From Candidatus Solincola jinzensis (GTDB taxonomy: Bacteria > Actinomycetota > Geothermincolia > Geothermincolales > RBG-13-55-18): a stretch of 14,383 bases of DNA. Of this stretch, positions 7,086 to 13,574 are shown one piece after another. Location: positions 1-14,383 of the forward strand of contig JACVJG010000019.1 in NCBI GenBank assembly GCA_015711875.1. The letters run 5' to 3'. The translations under genes and the position numbers were made by a program. Within the stretch, counting starts at the first letter, position 1. Each line of letters starts with the position of its first letter. A model generated the notes under the pieces. It was not told the DNA's origin. It saw nothing but the letters and a program-made list of their open reading frames with translations, and did no database searches.

Positions 7086-7892
7086 ATGGATATCGAGAGC
7101 GCTCTCAAGCTCGTCAAGGGTTACTCGTTCCTGGCGCGCAACATCCTGGCGGGCAAGGTGACCAACGCCGTGCTCGACCTCCTGGCCTTCCTCGATTACC
7201 GCCTGCTCATGATCCTCTCCATGTGGCACCCCGACCAGGCCACGCGTCTGAAGCTGCTGCGCAAGCGCGGGGTAAATATATCCGAAAAGGCCTGGGTGGA
7301 CCTCGGGGTGTGGATCGAGATGACCACTCCCCAGTCGGTGGTCATCGAGGACTATGTCAAGCTGGCCTACGGGGTGGTCATCTACGCCCACGACGCAGCG
7401 GTGAACTCCGTCGCCGATCTGCCCATGCGCGTGCAGACCACCACCATCAAGTACAACGCCGCCATCGGGGCGCGCTCCATAATCATGCCCGGGGTGACGG
7501 TGGGCGAGCACAGCGGGGTGGTCCCCGGGTCGGTGGTGACCAAGGACGTCCCGGACCACACCGTGGTGGGAGGAGTGCCGGCGGAGAAGCTCTTCACCTG
7601 CGAGGAGCTGGGGCTGGCCTGGCAGGCCGACGTGCTGGCGAGACCCCACCTCTACTACGACCACCCCAACCCGGGGCGGGCGCCCTCTACCCCTTTCGAC
7701 CACCTCCTGAACTGGCGCGAAAGCGGGGTCAAGATCCACGATTATACCGAACTGCGCACCGGCACCCCCTTCGACGATATCCTGGACGCCAAGCAGAAGA
7801 AAAAGAAAAAAGGGGCTGAGGGTCGCGAGGAGCGGCCACCACGTCCGCCTGGGGGTGTCGAAGAAAGGTTTGAGAAAGGACCGGGATCATGA
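7086..7892 (+). CDS. left-handed beta-helix acyltransferase (maltose/galactoside O-acetyltransferase-like)
   Basis: Probably O-acetylates a sugar of the glycan using acetyl-CoA. After an N-terminal helical stretch (1-60) come hexapeptide repeats: GVNISEKAWVDLGVWIEMTT, SVVIEDYVKLAYGVVIYAHD with candidate catalytic His102, and AAIGARSIIMPGVTVGEHSGVVPGSVVTKDVP, ending in VVGGVPAEKL, the classic close of the coil region. The C-terminus is unusual: five consecutive lysines (238-242), then a Gly/Glu/Arg/Pro-rich tail of about 25 residues with no obvious fold. ATG 7086 was chosen over the in-frame GTG at 7077 because GAAGGAG (7071-7077) then sits 8 bp upstream. It is the first large gene of the rightward arm. 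The acceptor sugar is unknown. Confidence 0.85.
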   Translation: MDIESALKLVKGYSFLARNILAGKVTNAVLDLLAFLDYRLLMILSMWHPDQATRLKLLRKRGVNISEKAWVDLGVWIEMTTPQSVVIEDYVKLAYGVVIYAHDAAVNSVADLPMRVQTTTIKYNAAIGARSIIMPGVTVGEHSGVVPGSVVTKDVPDHTVVGGVPAEKLFTCEELGLAWQADVLARPHLYYDHPNPGRAPSTPFDHLLNWRESGVKIHDYTELRTGTPFDDILDAKQKKKKKGAEGREERPPRPPGGVEERFEKGPGS

Positions 7893-8407
7893 AGGTCAAG
7901 AGGAGTAGTGGAGGGCACGGGCTTATCCGGCGCCATAAGCGAAAAGCGATAAAGAACCGGTTTTGATGATGATGATGATACAACCGGGGCAAGAAAACGG
8001 GTGAGAAGTCATGTATAGCACCGATAAAAGCATTGAAGGCACGCTTGAGGACTGGTCTAAGGTCAAATCCGCACATGCATGGCAAGAGGGGCTCTCAGAA
8101 ACCCGCGCCCGGACTCCGGTGGCGTGAAGCCCGTAGACGCATGGCAAAAGTAGCTGGCGAGATAAACACCGCGTCGTTGGGAAAAAGAGGGTTTGACTAC
8201 GAAAGAGGTCGGGAGAGGCCAGGTCGGGAAAAGCAGGGTCGGGGAGCCACGAGGCACTGCGAGAGAAAAGATCATGGGGACATAGGAACATAGGGGACGA
8301 GGCCGGCGTAAATCGACAACATAGCCTGGCCGTCAGAGGAAAAGGGTTGCTGAAAAGGCTTCTCTGCTCGATCGCGCGGGGGCAAAGCGAGAGGGAGGGC
8401 TAAAGCG
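7893..8407 (+). other. 515-bp spacer, mostly purine-rich on the mRNA strand
   Basis: It holds no recognisable gene. A 25-codon basic ORF (7889-7966) overlaps the end of the acyltransferase gene and stops in five tandem in-frame TGA triplets (7964-7978). A second short ORF (8011-8127, 38 residues) has a weak GGGTGAG site. From 8140 to 8300 the plus strand is rich in G and A, with repeated AGGTCGGG-like units (about 8207-8240) and a doubled ACATAGG (about 8280-8295). No terminator or promoter is clear. A decayed gene is possible but unproven. Confidence 0.55.
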
Positions 8408-9046
8408 TTGTACGACGAAGGATACTACCGATACCGGGAATCCACGCGCGATTTCAGGATCGAGGCGGAGGAGCTCTACCGTATGCTCTCTCCCTATCCC
8501 GGTTGCCGCATCCTCGAGGTGGGATGCGGCGGGGGGGCTTTGCTGGCTTTTCTGGAATCCAGGGGACTTGAGGCAGTGGGGGTGGACATCTCTGAGGAGG
8601 CGGTCAGGCTGGCGGCGCGCGCTGCTCCGCGCAGCGCCGTGCTGCGCGCCGACGCCGCCGAGCTTCCCTTCGAGGACGCTTCCTTCGAACGCCTGGTGAG
8701 CCATCACCTGGTGGAGCACCTGCCAGACCTTCCCACCGCGCTGGCGGAATGGAGGCGCGTGCTGGCGCCGGGCTCGCGGCTCGCGCTCTGCACCCCCAAC
8801 CGCCTTTATCCCAGCCCGCGCATCTTCGACGACCCCAGCCACCTGCATGTGTACGAGAGGCGTGAGCTGGAGGCCGCGGTATCCCGGGCGGGGTTCCGGG
8901 TGGAGAAGTCACTTACCATATTCCCCCATCTATGGCGGGACCGCATCAGCGTCGCCGTGGGGGTCCCCCTTTACCGCTTTTTCGCCCCCCTGCCGCCCTT
9001 CCGGGAGAGAGGGCGCAGCATACTGTTGGCGGCGACGGCACCTTGA
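8408..9046 (+). CDS. class I SAM-dependent methyltransferase
   Basis: A complete 212-residue Rossmann-fold methyltransferase. Motif I is RILEVGCGGGALLAFL (34-49), the ribose-binding Asp60 lies in AVGVDISEEAV, the pre-motif II region is ADAAELPFEDASFE (81-94), and motif II is LVSHHLVEHLPD with WRRVLAPGSRLALCTPN after it. DPSHLHVYERREL followed by AGFRVEKS is the usual C-terminal pattern of Methyltransf_11 proteins of glycan and lipid loci. The start is TTG at 8408: GGGAGGG sits 8 bp upstream and the YDEGYY N-terminus is typical; no better start is near. It shares the family but little sequence with the methyltransferase at 1-831. Likely substrate is a sugar or lipid-linked intermediate, inferred from the neighbours. 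Confidence 0.86.
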   Translation: MYDEGYYRYRESTRDFRIEAEELYRMLSPYPGCRILEVGCGGGALLAFLESRGLEAVGVDISEEAVRLAARAAPRSAVLRADAAELPFEDASFERLVSHHLVEHLPDLPTALAEWRRVLAPGSRLALCTPNRLYPSPRIFDDPSHLHVYERRELEAAVSRAGFRVEKSLTIFPHLWRDRISVAVGVPLYRFFAPLPPFRERGRSILLAATAP

Positions 9047-9370
9047 AGGGAATGGAAGAGACAGGGAAGCAAACGGTGAGAGCAAAAAGCACGTCCTGGA
9101 CACGAGCCGGAATGAAGGTCACGGCAGTGATGACAAGTGCGAGGGCGAGAAAAGGCGGAGGTGAAAAACGCAGGTGAAGGCGGAGGAACGCGACGTCCTG
9201 CATAGGGGGCAGGGAAAGGGGGCTGGCCGGGGCGACAACCCATGGGCGCAGGAAATGCAGGGCGGGACTCGGTTCCTCGGGGGAAGAGGTTTCCTTCCTT
9301 ATACTTTGAGCTCACCTTTACCCCGCACATCTGACAGGTTCATTGGAGCGAATCATTCCACGAGTCCATC
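9047..9370 (+). other. 324-bp spacer with no clear gene
   Basis: Purine-rich on the plus strand up to about 9270. It contains a 21-codon ORF (9112-9177) that begins with the same ten bases, ATGAAGGTCA, as the short ORF at 7889, but without a convincing ribosome binding site. TATACT at 9300-9305 could be a -10 box about 65 bp before the next gene; no -35 is seen. No terminator-like hairpin is evident. Confidence 0.5.
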
Positions 9371-10579
9371 ATGTCGACGTACAAGCTCTTGATCGTGAAC
9401 CATGCCGTGGAGATGGGGGGCGCCGAGAGGGTGCTGCTGCGCTTCCTGGACGCCCTGGACCGCGGGCTTTTCGAGCCCGCCCTCGCCTGTCCCCACCACG
9501 GTCCCCTGGTGGAGGCGGTGGAGGAACACGGAATAAAGGTGCACCTGGGGTATCCCGCTGCCCGGCTGCTGGAGGTGCGCAGGAAATCCCTGGGGGGAGG
9601 GCCGATCCCGCGCCTGGCTTATCCATTCGATTTCGCCCGCACCGCGTTCTCCCTTGCCCGCCTCATACGCGAGGAGCGATACGACCTCGTCCTCACCAAC
9701 AGCGCCAAGGCGGACATATACGGCAGCCTGGCGGGACGGCTGGCGGGAAGACCGGTGGTCTGGCGACTCCACGACATCGTGGATCACGACGCTTTCAGCC
9801 GCTTCAACGTGCTGTTGTTCAGGACCTTCGCCTCCCTTTTCGCCAACCGGGTGCTGGCGGTCTCCGGCGCGGTGCGCGAGGCCCTGGCGGCGCACGGCGT
9901 GGACAAGGACAAGATAACGGTGGTATACAACGGCATCGACGTCAGGGGCCTGTCCGCCTCCCTATCCCGCTCCCGCTCCAGGGAAAAGCTGGCGGAGGAA
10001 TTCGGCATCGATACCGGCGCGCCGCTGGCGGGGCTGGTGGGCCGCCTGGTGGACTGGAAGGGACCCGACCGCTTCATCGCGGCGGCTGCCGAGGTGTCGC
10101 GAGAGCTTCCGGAGGCGCGCTTTCTCGTGGTGGGTGACGCCGTCTTCGGGGAGGCGTCCTACGTGGACGGACTCAAGGCGCAGGCGCGGCGCCTGGGCCT
10201 GGAAAGCCGTGTGGTGTTCACGGGTTTCCGCGAGGACGCCCTGGAGATGACCGCCGGGCTGGACCTGCTGGTGCACGCTTCCCTCCTGCCCGATCCCCTG
10301 CCCACGGTGCTCATCGAGGCCATGGCCATGGGGGTGCCGGTGGTGGCGGCGGACGCGGGCGGGGTGCGCGAGATAGTGGAGGACGGGGTCACTGGGACAG
10401 TAGTCCCGCCTGGGGATGTCAGGGCTACGGCGCGAGCCATGCTCGAGTCGTTGTCCCGCCCTGAAAAGGCCCGGGCCATGGGCGAGGCGGGGCGCGAGCG
10501 CGCCGCGCGCCTCTTCGACATAGAAAGGCAGTGCCGCGTTCTGGAGGAGGAGCTGCTGTCGGTGCTGCGTCAGCGATAA
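9371..10579 (+). CDS. GT4-family glycosyltransferase
   Basis: A 402-residue retaining GT-B enzyme that transfers a nucleotide-activated sugar to the growing lipid-linked glycan on the cytoplasmic face. The N-terminal domain opens with LLIVNHAVEMGGAERVLLRF (the GGAE-type acceptor-side loop). The linker region shows VVYNGIDV, and the donor domain begins AGLVGRLVDWKGPDRFI with Arg225 and Lys230 at phosphate-binding positions. DPLPTVLIEAMAMGVPVVAA carries the EX7E motif in its D308-X7-E316 variant, followed by GGVREIVEDGVTG. No transmembrane segment is seen. The ribosome binding site is weak: GGAG lies more than 20 bp upstream of ATG 9371, yet the protein starts exactly where the family does. Donor and acceptor are not predictable from sequence alone. 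Confidence 0.9.
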   Translation: MSTYKLLIVNHAVEMGGAERVLLRFLDALDRGLFEPALACPHHGPLVEAVEEHGIKVHLGYPAARLLEVRRKSLGGGPIPRLAYPFDFARTAFSLARLIREERYDLVLTNSAKADIYGSLAGRLAGRPVVWRLHDIVDHDAFSRFNVLLFRTFASLFANRVLAVSGAVREALAAHGVDKDKITVVYNGIDVRGLSASLSRSRSREKLAEEFGIDTGAPLAGLVGRLVDWKGPDRFIAAAAEVSRELPEARFLVVGDAVFGEASYVDGLKAQARRLGLESRVVFTGFREDALEMTAGLDLLVHASLLPDPLPTVLIEAMAMGVPVVAADAGGVREIVEDGVTGTVVPPGDVRATARAMLESLSRPEKARAMGEAGRERAARLFDIERQCRVLEEELLSVLRQR

Positions 10580-10593
10580 TGGAGGCGTCGAGA

Positions 10594-10884
10594 ATGAACC
10601 CTGCGCAAAGCGACCGGGAGTGCGCCACAGAGCGGAAGGCAGTATCGCGCATGGGCACGAGGGGAGCAAGGTCTTGGAGATGCCGAATGGCCAGTATTTT
10701 CCATCCGGACGAAACCGCAACGCATGGCGCGGGTTCCGACTCCCGCTCCCGCATGTTGAAAGGATGCCCGCCCCACGGAAGTATCCGCAAGCGCAGGGCA
10801 AAGGTGACGGCATGGGAGTCGGAGTGGGACTCCCCGGTGAAAGCATTACCATCGCGGATCACGCGGGTGGCAAGACAGGGGTGA
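10594..10884 (+). CDS. possible small hypothetical protein (96 residues) filling the gap between the two GT4 genes
   Basis: ATG 10594 is preceded by GGAGG (10581-10585) at 8-bp spacing. It begins 14 bp after the stop of the upstream glycosyltransferase, and its TGA ends 4 bp before the downstream one, exactly operon-like spacing. The protein is polar and basic (for example IRKRRAKVTAWESEWDSP), has three to four Cys and no transmembrane segment or known motif. Against it: about 70% G/C at third positions, lower than in neighbouring genes, low-complexity character, and similarity of the region to other apparently non-coding spacers here. It overlaps a partial copy of the next gene's start in another frame. 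It may be chance or a remnant. Confidence 0.3.
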   Translation: MNPAQSDRECATERKAVSRMGTRGARSWRCRMASIFHPDETATHGAGSDSRSRMLKGCPPHGSIRKRRAKVTAWESEWDSPVKALPSRITRVARQG

Positions 10885-10907
10885 CGGCATGAGGGTCGGC
10901 GTGGAAG
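10803..10907 (+). repeat. imperfect direct repeat of a gene start (10803-10830 and 10880-10907)
   Basis: The 12-base GGTGACGGCATG is exact in both copies, 77 bp apart, and the next 16 bases match at about 12 positions. The right copy is the real start of the GT4 gene at 10889; the left copy reads MGVGVG in place of MRVGVE. It looks like a short duplication of the translation start, although chance similarity in G-rich DNA is possible. Confidence 0.45.
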
Positions 10908-12010
10908 GCAGGACCCTGCAGGGCGAGAGGTACGGGGTGGCGCGATACCTCATCAATCTCCTGCGCCACCTGGTGGAGTTGGATGAGGGCGACGACTATA
11001 TCGTATACCTCTCCCGCCCCACCGAGCCCCTGGGGTTCGAGTCCGAGAGGATGGAGCTCAAGGTGCTGGGGCACGCCCCCGGCCTTACCTGGCGGCACCT
11101 GCGCCTTCCCCTGGCCATGCACCGCGATTGCGTGGACCTGCATTTCTCACCTTCATATTTCCTCCCCCTCCTCAAAGTTTGCCCCTCGGTGGTGGTGGTG
11201 CACGACATAACCTTCAAGGTGCACCCCGAGTGGTTCGCCGCCGACCGGCGTTTTCGCTTCGACGACCTCTTCTGGCGGGAGGTAAAGCGGGCCGAGCGCA
11301 TCATCACCGTGAGCGAGCATTCCCGGGGGGATATCGTGAGGGTGCTCGGTGTCGACCCCTCGCGGGTGACGGTGATATACGAGGCCGCCGACCCCTTCTT
11401 CCACCCCATCGAGGACGAGGGCAGGCTGGAGGAGACTCGCGCCCGTTTTGGCCTCGGTCCCGGCTTCCTCTTCACCGCGGGAGCCATCCACACCCGCAGG
11501 AACCTCGAGCGCCTCATCGAGGCGGTCGCCGCCGCCGGGCGCGAGCTGGGGCGCGAGCTGGAGCTGCTCATCCTGGGCACGCCCGCACCCTTCACGCCCC
11601 CCGTGGACATCTGGGGGACGGCCCGGCGCTGCGGCATGCAGGACCGGGTCAAGCACGTGGAGTATGTGCCCGAGGAGGACCTGCTGCTCCTGTACAACGC
11701 CTGCGGTGCCTTCGTGTACCCCTCTCTTTACGAGGGTTTCGGCCTCCCGGTGATCGAGGCCATGGCCTGCGGTACTCCGGTGGCCTGCTCCAACGTCACC
11801 TCGCTTCCGGAGGTGGCGGGGGAGGCGGCCCTCTACTTCGACCCCGCCAGCGTGGAGGAGATGGCCTCCGCCATAGCCCGCCTGGCGGGCGATGAGGGGT
11901 TGCGGCAAGAGCTATCGCAGGCGGGGATGAGGAGGGCGGCCTCCTTCTCCTGGAGGAGGGCGGCGGAGGAAACGCGGCGGGTTTTCGCGGAGGTCCTGGG
12001 TCTGGGATGA
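10889..12010 (+). CDS. GT4-family glycosyltransferase (mannosyl-/rhamnosyltransferase-like)
   Basis: A 373-residue GT-B glycosyltransferase. The N-terminus is MRVGVEGRTLQGERYGVARY, the pattern of GT4 enzymes of O-antigen and capsule clusters in which a Gly-rich loop precedes the first helix. VVVVHDITFKVHPEWF and RAERIITVSEHSRGDI are conserved parts of this subfamily. The donor domain opens with FTAGAIHTRRNLERLIEA (195-212), and YEGFGLPVIEAMACGTPV contains the full EX7E pair Glu282/Glu290, with NVTSLPEVAGEAALYFDP after it. There is no membrane segment. A modest GGGGTGA site precedes ATG 10889. Subfamily resemblance to mannosyltransferases is from memory of motif layout; the sugar is not assignable. 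It follows the first GT4 gene after 309 bp. Confidence 0.9.
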   Translation: MRVGVEGRTLQGERYGVARYLINLLRHLVELDEGDDYIVYLSRPTEPLGFESERMELKVLGHAPGLTWRHLRLPLAMHRDCVDLHFSPSYFLPLLKVCPSVVVVHDITFKVHPEWFAADRRFRFDDLFWREVKRAERIITVSEHSRGDIVRVLGVDPSRVTVIYEAADPFFHPIEDEGRLEETRARFGLGPGFLFTAGAIHTRRNLERLIEAVAAAGRELGRELELLILGTPAPFTPPVDIWGTARRCGMQDRVKHVEYVPEEDLLLLYNACGAFVYPSLYEGFGLPVIEAMACGTPVACSNVTSLPEVAGEAALYFDPASVEEMASAIARLAGDEGLRQELSQAGMRRAASFSWRRAAEETRRVFAEVLGLG

Positions 12011-12157
12011 ATGCCTTCCTTTCCCTGATGATCCCCCCGTACGTCCGGGAGAAGACCATGCGGAGCGTGAGGGTGGCAGAGGACCTGAAGCTGTGAGTAT
12101 GCGAGGGATCATGCGTTTTTCTTACGCTCTAAAACCACGCTTGCGGGAGAAGAAACC

Positions 12158-12163
12158 TATAAT
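12158..12163 (+). promoter_or_regulatory. -10 box candidate upstream of the GT2 gene
   Basis: A perfect TATAAT in the 217-bp gap before the GT2 gene. No -35 or TGn extension accompanies it at standard spacing, so it is a weak prediction. A transcript starting near 12170 would have a leader of about 67 nt. Confidence 0.3.
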
Positions 12164-12236
12164 GGTTTGAACCCCGGCAGGCGATAAAAAAGATGTCGGG
12201 CTTAGAGGACGGCTGAACCCGAGCGGAGTGGTGCAT

Positions 12237-13229
12237 ATGTCCCAGAAAAAAAACGGCGAGGAATACCGGCCGCGGGTGAGCGCGGTGATCCCCAACTGGC
12301 ACCGCAAGAACGACCTGCGCGAGGCCCTCCTGGCCATCAAGGCCCAGACCTATCCCGTGGAGGAGATCATAGTAGTTGACAACAATTCCCAGGACGGCAC
12401 GCGGGAGATGATCGAGGAGGAGTTCCCCGAGGTGATGTTCATCCAGTCCCCTCACAACATCGTCATCCAGGCGCTGAACATCGGGGCCAAAACCGCCTCC
12501 GGGGACCTCATCCTCCACCAGGACAACGACGGCGTGCTGGCGCCTGACGCCGTGGAGCGCATGGTGCGGGTGTTCGCATCCGACCCCCGCATCGCCGTGG
12601 TGCACTCCAAGAACCTCTATTACGACACCGGCGAGGTCTTCGACCCCATGCGCTGGTTCACCCCCGAGGAGCACGCCTCGCAAGGGGTGTTCGACGTGCC
12701 CAGCTTCCACGGCAACGGGGCCTTGATACGGCGCGACGTCCTGGAGGAGATCGGCTACATCGAGCCCGAGATACAGCTCTACCAGTTCGAGCGCAACATC
12801 TCCGCCAAGGCCATCGACCGCGGCTACCGCATCGTCTACCATCCCGGCTCCGTCATACGCCACAAGATCTCTCGTGAGGTGCGCAATCCCGGCCACCGCC
12901 TATACATCACCATGACCGGGGGGTGGTGGTACCTGGCGCGCTTCTATCCCCTGGGCAAGGCGCTGGAGAAGTCCTTTTATTACCTGGTGTTCTTCGTGCT
13001 CTATTCCATCAAGCACCGCACCTGGCGGGATTTCTTCCGCGGCATATCCGATACCCTCCTGGGGCTGCCGCAGGTTCTGCGAGGAAGGCGTGTGGTCTCC
13101 CGCGAGACGGTGCGCAAGCTGGAGAGCAAACCCTACGAGACCTCCATGATCCTCTACGGCTCTTGGGACACGGTTAGGAAATGGCTCGCCTCGAGACGGA
13201 AACGGGGAGAGGTTCGCGCGAAAGGTTGA
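12237..13229 (+). CDS. GT2-family glycosyltransferase
   Basis: A 330-residue inverting GT-A glycosyltransferase. RVSAVIPNWHRKNDLREAL opens the nucleotide-binding domain. EEIIVVDNNSQDGT is the second strand with its acidic residue, and LILHQDNDGVLAPDAV contains the metal-binding D-X-D (Asp96/Asp98). FHGNGALIRRDVLEEIGYI is the conserved acceptor-side segment. The family's usual E-D pair before the arginine-rich helix is replaced by QLYQFERNISAKAIDRGYRI, so the catalytic base is unclear; Glu185 is the nearest candidate. RLYITMTGGWWYLARFYPLG and the hydrophobic YYLVFFVLYSI (248-258) suggest membrane association. ATG 12237 was chosen because GGAG (12225-12228) sits 8 bp upstream; an in-frame GTG at 12228 would overlap that site. 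It resembles rhamnosyltransferase-type GT2 proteins of glycan loci; the specificity is unknown. Confidence 0.88.
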   Translation: MSQKKNGEEYRPRVSAVIPNWHRKNDLREALLAIKAQTYPVEEIIVVDNNSQDGTREMIEEEFPEVMFIQSPHNIVIQALNIGAKTASGDLILHQDNDGVLAPDAVERMVRVFASDPRIAVVHSKNLYYDTGEVFDPMRWFTPEEHASQGVFDVPSFHGNGALIRRDVLEEIGYIEPEIQLYQFERNISAKAIDRGYRIVYHPGSVIRHKISREVRNPGHRLYITMTGGWWYLARFYPLGKALEKSFYYLVFFVLYSIKHRTWRDFFRGISDTLLGLPQVLRGRRVVSRETVRKLESKPYETSMILYGSWDTVRKWLASRRKRGEVRAKG

Positions 13230-13263
13230 ATGCGAGAAGTCTGCCGGATCGACGCTTTTGTCC

Positions 13264-13304
13264 CCGGCGTGCCGCGGCAGCGCGCACTTTTGTTCCCGGG
13301 GGGC
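13264..13304. repeat. 41-bp direct repeat, copy 1
   Basis: Identical base for base to 13377-13417. It contains the perfect palindrome TGCCGCGGCA (13270-13279) and the 13-mer CTTTTGTTCCCGG (13287-13299). A near-identical 13-mer, CTTTTGTCCCCGG, precedes it at 13255-13267. In this copy only, GCGTGCC (13267-13273) can pair with GGCACGC (13302-13308) to form a stem. Confidence 0.93.
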
Positions 13305-13376
13305 ACGCTTCGGCGAGGAGTTGGAGGGCGGGCAATCCTATAGATCACGAGAGGTGAGGGCATGGGCTACTTTCAA

Positions 13377-13417
13377 CCGGCGTGCCGCGGCAGCGCGCAC
13401 TTTTGTTCCCGGGGGGC
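13377..13417. repeat. 41-bp direct repeat, copy 2
   Basis: Exact second copy, 113 bp downstream of the first, in the same orientation. It keeps the TGCCGCGGCA palindrome and the CTTTTGTTCCCGG block, but its right flank lacks the GGCACGC arm. The 72 bp between the copies share no obvious further similarity. No other copy was noticed in the window. Confidence 0.93.
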
Positions 13418-13574
13418 GGTTCCGACTGAAAGAGAGGGGAACGGTCTATCCTTCAAAGTGCGCAGCGTTCCTGAAAGGTTAACTACGGCGGGCAACCTTT
13501 GTGGCCTCACACCGTTTAGAATAGAGAGGTGAGGGGCTCACCCCCGGCATATCGGCGACAAGGAGGCTGATGAG

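Larger units (their letters stand above)
13230..13574 (+). other. 345-bp spacer carrying a duplicated GC-rich element
   Basis: It contains no recognisable gene; the one open frame (13258-13482) runs across the repeats and has no motif. Its main content is the 41-bp direct repeat described separately. TAGAAT at 13517-13522 is a possible weak -10 box before the last gene. The AGGAGG at 13561-13566 belongs to that gene. Confidence 0.6.

Noticed and set aside
8011..8127. 38-codon ORF starting MYSTDKSIEG
   Set aside because: Somewhat protein-like, but the ribosome binding site is weak, the ORF is short and no homology can be tested; left in the spacer description only.
8033..8293. 86-codon frame in the spacer after the first acyltransferase
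   Set aside because: It would need a TTG start without a ribosome binding site and its sequence follows purine-rich simple repeats; not protein-like.
13255..13417. CRISPR array for the repeated 41-bp element
   Set aside because: Only two full copies, unequal spacing of the 13-mers (32 and 113 bp), and no cas gene nearby.
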